Shown: positions 46,814 through 56,443, counted from the first letter of the stretch. The stretch: DNA of 64,000 nt from Leptotrichia sp. oral taxon 218 (GCF_018128225.1 NZ_CP072377.1:1240001-1304000); one strand, 5' to 3'. A program made the numbers and translations. The notes: generated from the sequence alone by a model not told the origin.

Positions 46814-47101
46814 TTATTTTACAAAGTTTGCAAAATCTTCTGCATATTTTGTAGGGAAAAATTCTGTAATTTCATATTCCGCAATTCCATTTATATTAAA
46901 CGGATCTTCTGAAATTATTTTCTTAACTTCTTCCAAATTTTCTGCATTTAGCAAAATTACACCACCTGTTCTAGGATTTTTTCTTCCTGAACAAATAAAT
47001 TTTCCCATTTCATAATATTTTTCCAAAAATTTTATATGTTCTTCTAAATATTTTTCAACTTCACTTACTGCTTTTACATAATTTAAACTTACTATATACA
47101 T
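46814..47101 (-). CDS. YciI family protein
   Basis: A 95-residue YCII-domain protein: MYIVSLNYVKAVSEVEKYLEEHIKFLEKYYEMGKFICSG... with the conserved His in EEHIKFL and the Asp-Pro of ISEDPFNINGIAEYEITEFFP. The fold is a ferredoxin-like dimer with a His-Asp pair; the biochemical role is mostly unknown. It lies between purF and purM with gaps of 26 and 36 bases, so it is co-transcribed with the purine genes. Confidence 0.88.
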   Translation of the reverse strand: MYIVSLNYVKAVSEVEKYLEEHIKFLEKYYEMGKFICSGRKNPRTGGVILLNAENLEEVKKIISEDPFNINGIAEYEITEFFPTKYAEDFANFVK

Positions 47102-47127
47102 TTTTTCACCTTATTTTTTCAATTCTT

Positions 47128-48561
47128 TCAAAGCCTCTTTTGAATTGGTGTCAACGAAGCATAAAATTCTTCCTCGTAATCTCCCAATCCAGCTGGATAA
47201 TCTCCATTAAAACATTCCATGCAAAGCCCTGTATATGGCGCATCAAAATTAAGTCCAATCGAATCAATTAATCCGTCAATACTCAAGAAAGCCAATGAAT
47301 CTGCACCAATGTAGTCTCTCACTTCTTCAACAGTTTTATTTGCCGAAATCAATTCTGATGAATTTGACACATCAATTCCGTAAAAAATAGGAAACTTAAA
47401 TTCTGGCGATGCAATTCTTACATGAACTTCTTTTGCTCCAGCTTCCTTCAATAACTGAACAATACGGCTTGAAGTAGTTCCACGAACTATTGAATCATCA
47501 ATCATAACTACAACTTTATCTTTTACAACACCTTTTACAGCAGAAAGTTTCATTCTAACACCTTGTTCTCTAAGTTCCTGAGTTGGCTGAATAAATGTTC
47601 TTGCTACATATTGGTTTTTGATTAATCCCATTTCATAAGGTTTTCCGCTTTCTTCTGCATAACCACTTGCTGCTGACAATGACGAATTTGGAACTCCAAT
47701 TATAATATCTGCATTTTCAACAGGTGCTTCTTGTGCCAATCTTCTTCCGCATCTTTTACGAGCTGAATGTACATTTATTCCTGAAATATCCGAATCAGGT
47801 CTTGCAAAATATACATATTCCATCGCCGCAATCGCAGTCGAAGTATCGTCAGTATATTTTTCAATTCTGTATCCATCTTTATCAATGATTACAACTTCTC
47901 CAGATCTAATATTTCTAACAAATTCCGCTCCAACAATTTCCAACGCACAAGTTTCACTCGCCAAAATATACGCTCCATTTTTTGTTTTTCCTAAAATTAA
48001 AGGACGAAATTCAAAAGGGTCAACTGCACCGTACAATTCTGTCTGAGTTTGAACTAAGAAAGAAAATCCACCTTTTACTTGTCTTAACGCATCTTTCAAT
48101 TGGCTCAAAAAATCTTTTTCTTTACTTCTTCTAATCAAATGAACCAACACTTCTGTATCTGATGTAGAATGAAAAATTGCACCGTGTTTTTCCAATTCTC
48201 TTTTTAATTTTTTCGCATTAATCAAATTTCCGTTGTGTGCCAAAGCGATACTTCCGTCAAAAAATTGGAACAAAAATGGCTGAATATTACGACCGCTGCT
48301 ACTTCCAGAAGTCGCATATCTAACATGCCCAATAGCACAATTTCCTTGCAAACGGTTAAAAATTCTATCATCGTTAAATACTTCCGACACAAGTCCAGGC
48401 CCACGATGACCATTCACACGCTTACCGTCACTTACTACAATTCCTGCCGCTTCTTGTCCTCTATGTTGCAAACTATGCAATCCATAATAAGTAAGTCTTG
48501 CCGCTTCGTGGTGTCCAAAAACTCCAAAAACTCCACATTCTTCATTCAAGCTCTTAATCAT
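47128..48561 (-). CDS. purF: amidophosphoribosyltransferase
   Basis: A 477-residue enzyme that makes phosphoribosylamine from PRPP and glutamine, the committed step. A short propeptide precedes Cys9 ([33 protein letters not shown]), the N-terminal nucleophile after processing. [15 protein letters not shown] and GHVRYATSG belong to the glutaminase. [25 protein letters not shown] is the PRPP loop. The Cys-x-x-Cys of the clostridial/Bacillus Fe-S site is kept ([12 protein letters not shown]), but the position before FYGID, Cys in Bacillus, is Ile here, so the cluster is doubtful. Confidence 0.97.
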   Translation of the reverse strand: MIKSLNEECGVFGVFGHHEAARLTYYGLHSLQHRGQEAAGIVVSDGKRVNGHRGPGLVSEVFNDDRIFNRLQGNCAIGHVRYATSGSSSGRNIQPFLFQFFDGSIALAHNGNLINAKKLKRELEKHGAIFHSTSDTEVLVHLIRRSKEKDFLSQLKDALRQVKGGFSFLVQTQTELYGAVDPFEFRPLILGKTKNGAYILASETCALEIVGAEFVRNIRSGEVVIIDKDGYRIEKYTDDTSTAIAAMEYVYFARPDSDISGINVHSARKRCGRRLAQEAPVENADIIIGVPNSSLSAASGYAEESGKPYEMGLIKNQYVARTFIQPTQELREQGVRMKLSAVKGVVKDKVVVMIDDSIVRGTTSSRIVQLLKEAGAKEVHVRIASPEFKFPIFYGIDVSNSSELISANKTVEEVRDYIGADSLAFLSIDGLIDSIGLNFDAPYTGLCMECFNGDYPAGLGDYEEEFYASLTPIQKRL

Positions 48562-48635
48562 TTGTAGTTTTCCTCCATTTTGTTATAAACAGTTTAGTTT
48601 ATACTTTATCAATATTTTTTATTTTATTTAAATGA

Positions 48636-48655
48636 CAAGGGGTCAAGACCCCTTG
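48636..48655. repeat. GC-rich palindrome, copy 1 (purC-purF gap)
   Basis: CAAGGGGTCAAGACCCCTTG: a 9-bp perfect stem with a two-base centre, much richer in G/C than its surroundings. A near-identical copy lies at 49488-49507 on the other side of purC. It would form a very stable hairpin in the pur mRNA. Confidence 0.85.
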
Positions 48656-48689
48656 CTAATATATGATTTCAGAAATTTATTTTTTTAAT

Positions 48690-49406
48690 TTATTTTAAAA
48701 CTTCTTCCATACGACGAAGAACTTCACGATAAGCACCCATTACGTCTCCTAAATCTTGTCTAAATCTATCTTTATCCAATTTTTTAAGTGTATCTTTATC
48801 CCAAAGTCTCATTGAATCTGGACTAATTTCATCTGCAAGTAAAATATTTCCATCTTTATCTCTTCCAAACTCAATTTTATAATCCACTAAAATCAAGTTC
48901 ATTTTATCAAATAATGCAGACAACAAATCATTAATCAAGAAAGTTTGTTTTTTAATTTCAGCCAATTCTTCTTCAGTAACCAATTCTAATGCCAAAGCGT
49001 GATCATCATTCAATAATGGATCTCCTAAATCATCATTTTTGTAAGACAATTCAAATGTAGGTCTTTTAAAGATTTTTCCTTCTTCAGCCGCATATCTTTT
49101 TACAAAACTTCCAGTTGCTCTATTTCTAATAATTACTTCCAAAGGAACAATTTCCACTTTTTTACAAAGTTGTTCTCTTTCATTCAAAGTTTTAATCCAG
49201 TGAGTTTTTACACCGTGTTTAATCAAATATCCATAAAGTAATGTAGAAATTTTATTATTCAAAATTCCTTTATCTTCCAATTGATCTTTTTTTACTCCAT
49301 TAAATGCAGTCGCATCATCTTTAAAATACATAATTATTTCATCCGCATTATCTGTTGCAAAAATTGATTTTGCTTTTCCTTCATAAATTTGTTCTCTTTT
49401 TTCCAT
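48690..49406 (-). CDS. purC: SAICAR synthase
   Basis: The start is set at 49406 (MEKREQIYEGKAKSIF). GGAGG is at the right distance and lies within the first codons of a longer reading, which is therefore rejected. The 238-residue SAICAR synthetase couples CAIR to aspartate. QIYEGKAKSIFATD, VPLEVIIRNRATGSFVKRY, LDYKIEFGRD-like LVDYKIEFGRDKDGNILLADEISPDSMRLWD are the family signatures. GC-rich palindromes flank it on both sides. Confidence 0.97.
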   Translation of the reverse strand: MEKREQIYEGKAKSIFATDNADEIIMYFKDDATAFNGVKKDQLEDKGILNNKISTLLYGYLIKHGVKTHWIKTLNEREQLCKKVEIVPLEVIIRNRATGSFVKRYAAEEGKIFKRPTFELSYKNDDLGDPLLNDDHALALELVTEEELAEIKKQTFLINDLLSALFDKMNLILVDYKIEFGRDKDGNILLADEISPDSMRLWDKDTLKKLDKDRFRQDLGDVMGAYREVLRRMEEVLK

Positions 49407-49487
49407 TTTTATTTCCTCCATTTTTTATTTTTAAATCATATCAAATAAATATTATATTGTTCAATAACTTGAATTTTTTTATTTCCA

Positions 49488-49507
49488 CAAGGGGTCAATA
49501 CCCCTTG
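49488..49507. repeat. GC-rich palindrome, copy 2 (purE-purC gap)
   Basis: CAAGGGGTCAATACCCCTTG: the same sequence as copy 1 apart from one base in the centre, with an 8-bp stem. It is in the 158-base gap between purE and purC. Confidence 0.85.
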
Positions 49508-49564
49508 TTTCAAATATTTTTTTATTCATAAATGCATATAACTTCCAAATAAGTCTATTACAAA

Positions 49565-50044
49565 TTATAATTCAACTTTTTTCTCATTATCAGCAATAAA
49601 TTTAGCTTTCATTTCTTTTCTAAATGTAACCAATTTTTCTCTAATTTCAGGATATTTTATTGCAAGAATTTGTACTGCCAACATTCCTGAATTGTATGAG
49701 TTATTAATTCCAACAGTTGCTACTGGAATAGATTTTGGCATTTGAACAATCGAATAAAGTGCATCCAATCCTTCAAGTGCACCATTTAAAGGCACTCCAA
49801 CTACTGGCAGTATTGTTTTTGAAGCAATAACTCCAGGTAAATGTGCCGCAAGTCCAGCTCCAGCAATAATCACTTCTGCACCTCTTTTTTCAACATCAGC
49901 CAAAACTTCTTCCAATTTTTCAGGAACTCTGTGAGCCGACAATACATAAGCCTCAAACTCAATCCCAAATTCTCTCAAACAATTTGCTGCACCTCTCATT
50001 TTGTCAGTATCTGACTGACTTCCAAAAAATATTGCTACTTTCAT
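49565..50044 (-). CDS. purE: N5-carboxyaminoimidazole ribonucleotide mutase (class I PurE)
   Basis: A 159-residue PurE: FFGSQSDTDKMRGAANCLREFG start, VLSAHRVPEKL, IIAGAGLAAHLPGVIASKTILPVVGVPL and GLDALYSIVQMPKSIPVATVGI. The class I form normally acts after PurK, which is not in the window. AAGGAGGAA precedes the ATG. Confidence 0.96.
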   Translation of the reverse strand: MKVAIFFGSQSDTDKMRGAANCLREFGIEFEAYVLSAHRVPEKLEEVLADVEKRGAEVIIAGAGLAAHLPGVIASKTILPVVGVPLNGALEGLDALYSIVQMPKSIPVATVGINNSYNSGMLAVQILAIKYPEIREKLVTFRKEMKAKFIADNEKKVEL

Positions 50045-50067
50045 TATAATTCCTCCTTCTAAGTTTA

Positions 50068-51141
50068 TTATTTTACTATTAGATTTTGCCGTATATTTAT
50101 ATACATCTCAAGCGTATTTACAACATTGTCAACTGCAAGTGCATTCAAATTATCATAATTTTTATTATCTATTTTATCCAATATTTTTTTAGATAATTCC
50201 ACACCCTTATCCCCTTGCTCAAGTATTTTTATATACACATCTTTTTTTAAATACATTGAATATATTTTAGAATCTGTTGTTAATTCTTTTGTTTTTTTTA
50301 ATTGTTTTTCTACTTCCATTAAAATTAACTCTAATTCTGCCCTGTATCTCTTCTGATTCTTTATATCAACATTAAATTTTTCATTTTTTCCAATAGAAAT
50401 CTCATTCCAGTCATATAATCTGTCATCAAAAATTCCCATTAATAGATTTAATTTTCTTAAATTCATGTATAAATTATCATCAGATATGGAATTTGATATT
50501 ATTGTTTTTTCTTCCTCGTAATCTTCTTGTTTCACTTTCTTATTAAGTGTTCTAAATATTTGTTTTCTTTTATATAAAATTTTTAAATATTCATCATTTA
50601 AAATTTTGCCTTTTGAATAATCATCTTTTTTATATTCTCCAGTTTCATAATAACTTCTAATTTCTTTTATTTTTGCTCTCTCTTCTCGTAGAATATTTAT
50701 CCAATCCTGTACATACTTATCGAGATCTGCTAATTTAGGCTCTTTTTTTTGTACTTTTTCAAGATTGTCAATCTCTTTATAAAACTTTCCTAATCCAACA
50801 TCCATTACTTTTTCATATACAAGAAAATCCTCAATATTCTTAGGTGTTCCTTTTACAAAATTACCATTTCTATCTAAGAAGCTTGACCTGTAAACATTAT
50901 AATATGCATCTTTATCTGGTGAATAAGCATAACCTGATAAAATCAGGCTATACTCACCTTTTTTATTTCTTATATCTAGTTCCTTTGAGTATTCTTTATC
51001 ATAATAATTTATCTTCTTATTTTCAGTTTTTTCTGGAAAATGTAATATTTGCTCTATTGGTATTCCATCTTCCTGATTTGACTGACAGCTTATAATAAAC
51101 AGAAAAGTTATAATCACTAAGAATAATCGTTTTTTATTCAT
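50068..51141 (-). CDS. lipoprotein, unknown function
   Basis: A 357-residue protein with a lipoprotein signal (MNKKRLFLVIITFLFIISC; Cys19 lipobox ISC). The mature region is mostly alpha-helical and Lys/Glu/Tyr-rich (long stretches at about 140-240 and 270-350). It resembles DUF3829/YiiG-type lipoproteins in general layout, but this is not certain. It lies inside the purine operon, 38 bases after purL and 23 bases before purE. Confidence 0.7.
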   Translation of the reverse strand: MNKKRLFLVIITFLFIISCQSNQEDGIPIEQILHFPEKTENKKINYYDKEYSKELDIRNKKGEYSLILSGYAYSPDKDAYYNVYRSSFLDRNGNFVKGTPKNIEDFLVYEKVMDVGLGKFYKEIDNLEKVQKKEPKLADLDKYVQDWINILREERAKIKEIRSYYETGEYKKDDYSKGKILNDEYLKILYKRKQIFRTLNKKVKQEDYEEEKTIISNSISDDNLYMNLRKLNLLMGIFDDRLYDWNEISIGKNEKFNVDIKNQKRYRAELELILMEVEKQLKKTKELTTDSKIYSMYLKKDVYIKILEQGDKGVELSKKILDKIDNKNYDNLNALAVDNVVNTLEMYINIRQNLIVK

Positions 51142-51179
51142 AATTTTATAAAAATTCCTCTCGGTTAAAAATTTATTAT

Positions 51180-54100
51180 TTATTTAAAGAATTTAATTCC
51201 ATTTCTAAAGATATTTTGTTCTTTATCTCCATAAATATTTTTATAAACATTTTTACCTTTTCTTTCAGAATGTCCCATTTTACCAAAGATTCTACCATTA
51301 TATGCCAACATTCCTTCAATCGCATAATACGAACCATTTGGATTAAATTGTGAATCCATTGTCGAATTTCCATCCAAATCAACATATTTAGTTGCAATTT
51401 GATTATTTTTAAATAATTTTTTGTATTCTTCTTCTGTAATAACAATTCTTCCTTCTCCGTGAGAAATCGCTACTGAATGAATATCTCCTTCTTTCATATT
51501 AGCTAACCAAGGTGAATTATTTGTAATAATTTTTGTTTGCACAATTTTCGACATATGTTTGTCAATTGTATTAAATGTCAATGTTGGCGAAGTTTCATTT
51601 AATTCCCGAATTTCTCCGTAAGGTAACAATCCTGATTTAATCAACGCTTGGAATCCATTACAAATTCCTAAAATTAATCCATCTCTCTTCAATAGATTTT
51701 CCACTGCTTCTTTAACTTTTTTATTTTTCAATACAGCAACCATAAATTTAGCCGATCCATCTGGTTCATCTCCCGCACTAAATCCACCAGGCAACATCAA
51801 TATTTGCGAATTATTAATTTCTTTAACAAAATTATCAATTGAACTTAAAATATTGTTATGTGACAAGTTATTAAATACACCTATTTTCGCAAGTCCACCT
51901 TCTCTATTAAACGCTCTTTCCAAGTCATATTCTGAGTTTGTTCCAGGGAATACTGGAATAAATACTCTTGGTTTCGCATAAGCGTTTGAAATATTGCTAA
52001 TTATATTTTCATGCTCAATTTTTTCAAGTTTCTCATATTCAACACCTTTACAATGTGCAATTCTATGTTCTTCTGCCACTTCTTTTTTAGTTGGAAACAC
52101 TTTTTCAAGCGGTTTTTCCCACTCAGCAATCAATTCATCTAAATCCATCACTGTATCATTATTTATAACAATTTTTGCTTCTTCGGTAACTTTTCCTAAC
52201 AATGTAGCATTTTTATAATCAATTTTTTCAGGAGTTTCAATTATAAATGCTCCATAATTAACTTTAAACCATTCATTTTCCGCATTTTCAGCAAAGTTTA
52301 CATTTACACCTAATTTATTACCAAATGTCATTTTTGCTATACTTTCAGCAATTCCACCGTTTTTAACAGCTACTGACGCAACAATCTTCTTATCTTTAAT
52401 ATTTTTTTCGATGAAATCAAAGTTTTCTTTCAATTCTTTCAAGTCTGGCAAGTCATTTTCATCTAATTTAGTCGTAATCAAGTAAATATTATCTCCCGCT
52501 TTTTTAAATTCACTCGAAACAACATCTTCAGCATTTACAACACTTACAGCAAACGAAACTAATGTTGGCGGAACTGAAATATCATTAAATGTTCCACTCA
52601 TCGAATCTTTTCCACCAATTGAAGGCAATCCAAATTCTTTTTGAATATGTAATGCTCCCAATAATGCTGATAATGGTCTTCCCCATTTTTTAGCATCATT
52701 TCCTAATCTTTCAAAATATTCTTGGAATGTAAATCTTACATTTTTGTAATTTCCTCCAGCTGCTACAACTTTAGCCAAAGATTCAATTACCGCATAAGCT
52801 CCTCCGTGGAATGGAATTTGTTTTGCAATGTAAGGATTGTATCCATATCCAACCATTGACGCAACATCTGTTTCAGCATTTATCACTGACACTTTTTGTA
52901 CAGAAACTTCAGCTGGTGTTAATTGATATTTACCACCAAACGGCATTAATACTGTACTTGCTCCAATTGTCGAATCAAAAGTTTCAACCAATCCTCTTTG
53001 AGAAGTTACATTCAAGTCTTTCAAGTTATTAATAAATTTTTCTTTAAATGTATTTCCAGCAATTTCTCTATCCAACACCAATTTATTAGAATTTTCAATT
53101 TCAATATTAATATTTGAAGACGCTCCGTTTGTATTCAAAAAATCTCTCGAAATATCAACAATTGTTTCTCCATTGTAAGTCATAACCAATCTGTTAGAAT
53201 CATTAATTTCAGCAACTTTGTAAGCCTCTAAGTTTTCTTCAGTCGCATATTCAACAAATTTATCTAAATCTTCTTTTCTAATTACAACTGCCATTCTTTC
53301 TTGTGATTCAGAAATCGCCAATTCAGTTCCAGTAAGTCCAATATATTTAACTCTAATTTCATTCAAGTCAATTACCAATCCGTCAGCAAGTTCTCCTATC
53401 GCAACTGAAACTCCTCCGGCACCAAAATCATTACATTTTTTAATCAATGTCGTAACATTTTTATTTCTAAATAATCTTTGGATTTTTCTTTCAGTAACTG
53501 CATTCCCTTTTTGAACTTCAGCACTTGATTTTTCTGATGATTCTGTAGTATGTTCTTTAGATGAACCAGTAGCTCCACCAATTCCGTCTCTTCCTGTTCT
53601 TCCACCTAAAAGTACTACGATATCTCCCGCTTCAGGTTTTTCACGAATAATATTTTCAGCTGGTGCAGCTCCTACAACAAGTCCTAATTCCATTCTTTTC
53701 GCTTTATAACCTTCATCATAAATTTCATTTACATGAGTTGTCGCAAGTCCAATTTGGTTTCCATAAGATGAAAATCCATGTGCAGCAGTTTTTGTAATAA
53801 CTTTTTGAGGTAATTTACCTTTTATCGTGTCTTCAATTCTTTCAGTTGGATCTCCAGCTCCACTTATTCTAACTGCTTGATAAATAAAAGTTCTTCCTGA
53901 TAATGGATCTCTAATTGCTCCACCTATACAAGTTGCAGCTCCTCCAAATGGTTCAATTTCTGTAGGGTGATTATGTGTTTCATTTTTAAATTGTAAAATC
54001 CATTTTTCTTCAGTTATTTCTGCTTTCCCATCTTCATTTATTCTTTCCACAGGAACATCAATGTAAATCGAACAAGCATTAATTTCATCAGAAACTTCTA

Positions 54101-55001
54101 AATCTGGAAGCGATCCATTTTTTCTTTGTTCTTTTCCAAAAACAGTTGCCAAATCCATTAAAGTCATTGGTCTTTTGGCTTCTCTTTCTTCATAAACATA
54201 TTTTCTACTTTCAACATATTCATTTATTGCTTTATTAAATAAATCTCTATAAACTTCATTCTCAACTTTTATATCATCAATAATTGTTTCAAAAGTAGTA
54301 TGTCTACAGTGATCAGACCAGTAAGTGTCAAGCACTCTTATTTCAGTTTCTGTAGGATCTCTTTTTTCTTCATTTTTAAAATATTCCTGAATGAATAGCA
54401 AGTCTTTTGCAGTCATTGCTAATTCTAAATCATTTCTCATTTTAATAATTTCTTCTTCGGTTTTTTGAGTAAATCCATCATAAACAATGACTTTATCTTT
54501 ATTTGCAGTTTCTACATTTTCAGATAAAATATCCAGATTTTTCTCTCTTGCTTCTACATCGTTTATATAATATTTTTTAATTTCATTGAATTCTTCTGAA
54601 GAAATATCGCCGTACAAAACTATTAATTTTCCACTTTTTACATTGATATTGTTATCTTGGTCAATTAATAAATTTATACATTGAATTGCAGAATCCGCTC
54701 TTTGGTCGTATTGACCTGGTAAAAACTCAACAGAAAAATGCACTTCTTTTGAATTTTTATTTTTGTATGCGTCCAGACTCTCTTCCAATGATTTATAGAC
54801 ATTATCAACATTTACTTCCGAAAATACAGTCTTTTCCAATTTTTGCAAATCATTTTCACTTAAATTAAAAATATCATAAATGTTTAAAACTCTTACATCC
54901 AAAAGTCCATCCAGTCCGATATTTTCTTTTAAATCACTAAATAAATTTTGTGCTTCCACTCTAAAATCTTCTTTTTTTTCAACAAAGATTCTGTAATTCA
55001 T
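51180..55001 (-). CDS. purL: phosphoribosylformylglycinamidine synthase, large single-chain type
   Basis: A 1273-residue FGAM synthase with synthetase and glutaminase on one chain. RDPTETEIRVLDTYWSDHCRHTTF, FKNETHNHPTEIEPFGGAATCIGGAIRDPLSGR and GGRTGRDGIGGATGSSKEH belong to the synthetase halves. The C-terminal GATase has the nucleophile Cys in GLILGICNGFQALIKSGLLPYG and the His/Glu in AISHGEGRIV. It is the fourth step of the pathway and the first gene of the purine operon. A 278-base leader with a small ORF and terminator lies upstream. Confidence 0.97.
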   Translation of the reverse strand: MNYRIFVEKKEDFRVEAQNLFSDLKENIGLDGLLDVRVLNIYDIFNLSENDLQKLEKTVFSEVNVDNVYKSLEESLDAYKNKNSKEVHFSVEFLPGQYDQRADSAIQCINLLIDQDNNINVKSGKLIVLYGDISSEEFNEIKKYYINDVEAREKNLDILSENVETANKDKVIVYDGFTQKTEEEIIKMRNDLELAMTAKDLLFIQEYFKNEEKRDPTETEIRVLDTYWSDHCRHTTFETIIDDIKVENEVYRDLFNKAINEYVESRKYVYEEREAKRPMTLMDLATVFGKEQRKNGSLPDLEVSDEINACSIYIDVPVERINEDGKAEITEEKWILQFKNETHNHPTEIEPFGGAATCIGGAIRDPLSGRTFIYQAVRISGAGDPTERIEDTIKGKLPQKVITKTAAHGFSSYGNQIGLATTHVNEIYDEGYKAKRMELGLVVGAAPAENIIREKPEAGDIVVLLGGRTGRDGIGGATGSSKEHTTESSEKSSAEVQKGNAVTERKIQRLFRNKNVTTLIKKCNDFGAGGVSVAIGELADGLVIDLNEIRVKYIGLTGTELAISESQERMAVVIRKEDLDKFVEYATEENLEAYKVAEINDSNRLVMTYNGETIVDISRDFLNTNGASSNINIEIENSNKLVLDREIAGNTFKEKFINNLKDLNVTSQRGLVETFDSTIGASTVLMPFGGKYQLTPAEVSVQKVSVINAETDVASMVGYGYNPYIAKQIPFHGGAYAVIESLAKVVAAGGNYKNVRFTFQEYFERLGNDAKKWGRPLSALLGALHIQKEFGLPSIGGKDSMSGTFNDISVPPTLVSFAVSVVNAEDVVSSEFKKAGDNIYLITTKLDENDLPDLKELKENFDFIEKNIKDKKIVASVAVKNGGIAESIAKMTFGNKLGVNVNFAENAENEWFKVNYGAFIIETPEKIDYKNATLLGKVTEEAKIVINNDTVMDLDELIAEWEKPLEKVFPTKKEVAEEHRIAHCKGVEYEKLEKIEHENIISNISNAYAKPRVFIPVFPGTNSEYDLERAFNREGGLAKIGVFNNLSHNNILSSIDNFVKEINNSQILMLPGGFSAGDEPDGSAKFMVAVLKNKKVKEAVENLLKRDGLILGICNGFQALIKSGLLPYGEIRELNETSPTLTFNTIDKHMSKIVQTKIITNNSPWLANMKEGDIHSVAISHGEGRIVITEEEYKKLFKNNQIATKYVDLDGNSTMDSQFNPNGSYYAIEGMLAYNGRIFGKMGHSERKGKNVYKNIYGDKEQNIFRNGIKFFK

Positions 55002-55053
55002 TTTTTTCTCTCCTTACTTGTTTTTGTTTAAATTAACAACTTTTAAAATTTTT

Positions 55054-55194
55054 TTACAAAAAAAATCCAAGCAAACAAAAATGCTCAGATTTTAGTATAT
55101 ATTTTCTCCATAACAAAGTAGACAATATAATAATTTGTCTGATAATAAAATTTATCTTAATTGTTGCCATATTAATAAAAAAATTATTTTTCAT
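55054..55194 (-). CDS. 46-codon leader ORF upstream of purL
   Basis: An ATG at 55192-55194 with GGAGG five bases upstream, reading 46 codons to a TAA at 55054-55056. The product is hydrophobic (MKNNFFINMATIKINFII start, ending CLLGFFL). Its last third runs straight through the terminator hairpin at 55062-55093 and stops just beyond it, 52 bases before purL. This is the layout of a translation-linked attenuator or a leader peptide. No purine-specific codon run is obvious. Confidence 0.5.
   Translation of the reverse strand: MKNNFFINMATIKINFIIRQIIILSTLLWRKYILKSEHFCLLGFFL
55062..55093 (-). terminator. intrinsic terminator/attenuator in the purL leader
   Basis: On the minus strand AAAATCTGAGCA pairs with TGCTTGGATTTT (10 of 12 pairs) around an 8-base T-rich loop, followed by a run of T. 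It lies between the pur promoter and purL, so it would stop leader transcripts unless prevented, for example by ribosomes on the leader ORF. Confidence 0.65.
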
Positions 55195-55285
55195 TTTTTC
55201 CTCCAAATTAAAATTAATTTTTAAAATTTTTTCGGCAAAAAATTGTTATGAAATCCACTTTTTGTAAAAAAACCTCTATATAAAA

Positions 55286-55314
55286 AGTATAACAGATATT
55301 TCACTATTTTTCAA
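55286..55314 (-). promoter_or_regulatory. promoter of the purine operon
   Basis: On the minus strand, TTGAAA (55309-55314), a 17-base spacer and TATACT (55286-55291). It starts a leader of about 278 bases before purL. No purine-riboswitch consensus (such as the TCTACC and GACTA elements) was found in the leader. Confidence 0.7.
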
Positions 55315-55436
55315 GAAAAAAAAACTTTAGATAATCTAAATATTTTTATTTTTTTAATTTATTTATTTTAATATATTCTTTTAATTCTTTTATTTTTTCA
55401 TAACCAAAATTTAAAGAAAAATTTTATTTAAATAAT

Positions 55437-55465
55437 TTGATTTTTAAATTTAAATATTGTAAAAT
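55437..55465 (+). promoter_or_regulatory. promoter of deoD
   Basis: TTGATT (55437-55442), a 17-base spacer and TAAAAT (55460-55465), about 57 bases before deoD, divergent from the purine operon promoter. The stretch between the two promoters (55315-55436) is AT-rich with nothing else recognised. Confidence 0.5.
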
Positions 55466-55521
55466 ATAAAGAAATACTGTTTTAGTAAATAAAAAAATAA
55501 AAAATTTAGGAGGTAAAAACA

Positions 55522-56232
55522 ATGGCTACACCACATATCGGAGCAAACAAAGGAGATATTGCAGAAACTATACTATTACCAGGAGATCCGCTTAGAGCAA
55601 AATATATTGCAGAAACTTTTTTGGAGAATGTCGTTCAATATAACAATGTTCGTGGAATGTTGGGATTTACAGGGACTTATAAAGGAAAAAAAGTATCTGT
55701 TCAAGGGACTGGAATGGGAGTTCCTTCAATTGGAATTTATGCATATGAATTGATTGCAGAATTTGGAGTAAAAAATTTGATTAGAATTGGAACTGCTGGT
55801 TCTTATCAGGAAAATGTAAAAATAAGAGATGTTGTACTTGCCATGTCAGCTTCAACTGATTCAGCTATTAACAAACTTAGATTTAACGGAGCAGATTATG
55901 CACCGACTGCAAACGCCGAAATGCTTTTTAAAGCACACGAAATCGCTAAACAAAAAGGGCTTAATGTAAAAGCTGGAAATGTATTTACAAGTGACACTTT
56001 TTACGGAGATGACCCAAATGCTTGGAAAAAATGGGCAAAATTTGGAGTTTTATGTGTAGAAATGGAAACAGCTCAGCTTTATACAACTGCGGCTAAATTG
56101 GGAGCAAATGCATTAACTTTGCTTACAATAAGTGATTCGTTTATAACTCACGAAGTTACAAGTGCCGAAGAAAGACAGACTACTTTTAACGAAATGATTG
56201 AAGTTGCGCTTGAAACTGCCATACAATTATAA
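55522..56232 (+). CDS. deoD: purine nucleoside phosphorylase, DeoD type
   Basis: A 236-residue hexameric purine nucleoside phosphorylase for salvage. [30 protein letters not shown] is the phosphate-binding N-terminus. [39 protein letters not shown] and [10 protein letters not shown] follow, and the catalytic Asp lies in [16 protein letters not shown] precedes the ATG. It is divergent from the de novo purine operon and followed by a small gene and pepD on the same strand. Confidence 0.97.
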   Translation: MATPHIGANKGDIAETILLPGDPLRAKYIAETFLENVVQYNNVRGMLGFTGTYKGKKVSVQGTGMGVPSIGIYAYELIAEFGVKNLIRIGTAGSYQENVKIRDVVLAMSASTDSAINKLRFNGADYAPTANAEMLFKAHEIAKQKGLNVKAGNVFTSDTFYGDDPNAWKKWAKFGVLCVEMETAQLYTTAAKLGANALTLLTISDSFITHEVTSAEERQTTFNEMIEVALETAIQL

Positions 56233-56267
56233 AAATAAAATAAAAAAAAATTGTGAGGAGAAAATTA

Positions 56268-56417
56268 TTGGAATTTTATAAAAGATTAATCATAAAAATT
56301 TTGGAAAAAAGTTCAGTTGGCTCTGACAATAAACTTTTGGAAAAACTTAAAAGTGGCTACGATTTGACTCAAAAAGAAATGAGCGAATTAGAAGAGCTTT
56401 TGGAAAATATTTTATAA
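56268..56417 (+). CDS. small 49-residue protein with TTG start
   Basis: A frame from TTG at 56268 to TAA at 56415-56417, with GTGAGGAGAA nine bases before the start. The product is 49 residues, helical and charged: it starts MEFYKRLIIKILEKSS and ends TQKEMSELEELLENIL. It sits between deoD and pepD, 35 bases after the former and 26 before the latter, with good ribosome-site spacing, which supports a real gene. No family recognised. Confidence 0.55.
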   Translation: MEFYKRLIIKILEKSSVGSDNKLLEKLKSGYDLTQKEMSELEELLENIL

Positions 56418-56443
56418 TAAAGTTAAAAAGGTAGGGATTTAAA

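Noticed and set aside
55195-55285. Purine or PRPP riboswitch in the purL leader
   Set aside because: No TCTACC/GACTA-type core or ykkC-type conserved elements were seen; only AT-rich sequence and one short GCCG-loop hairpin.
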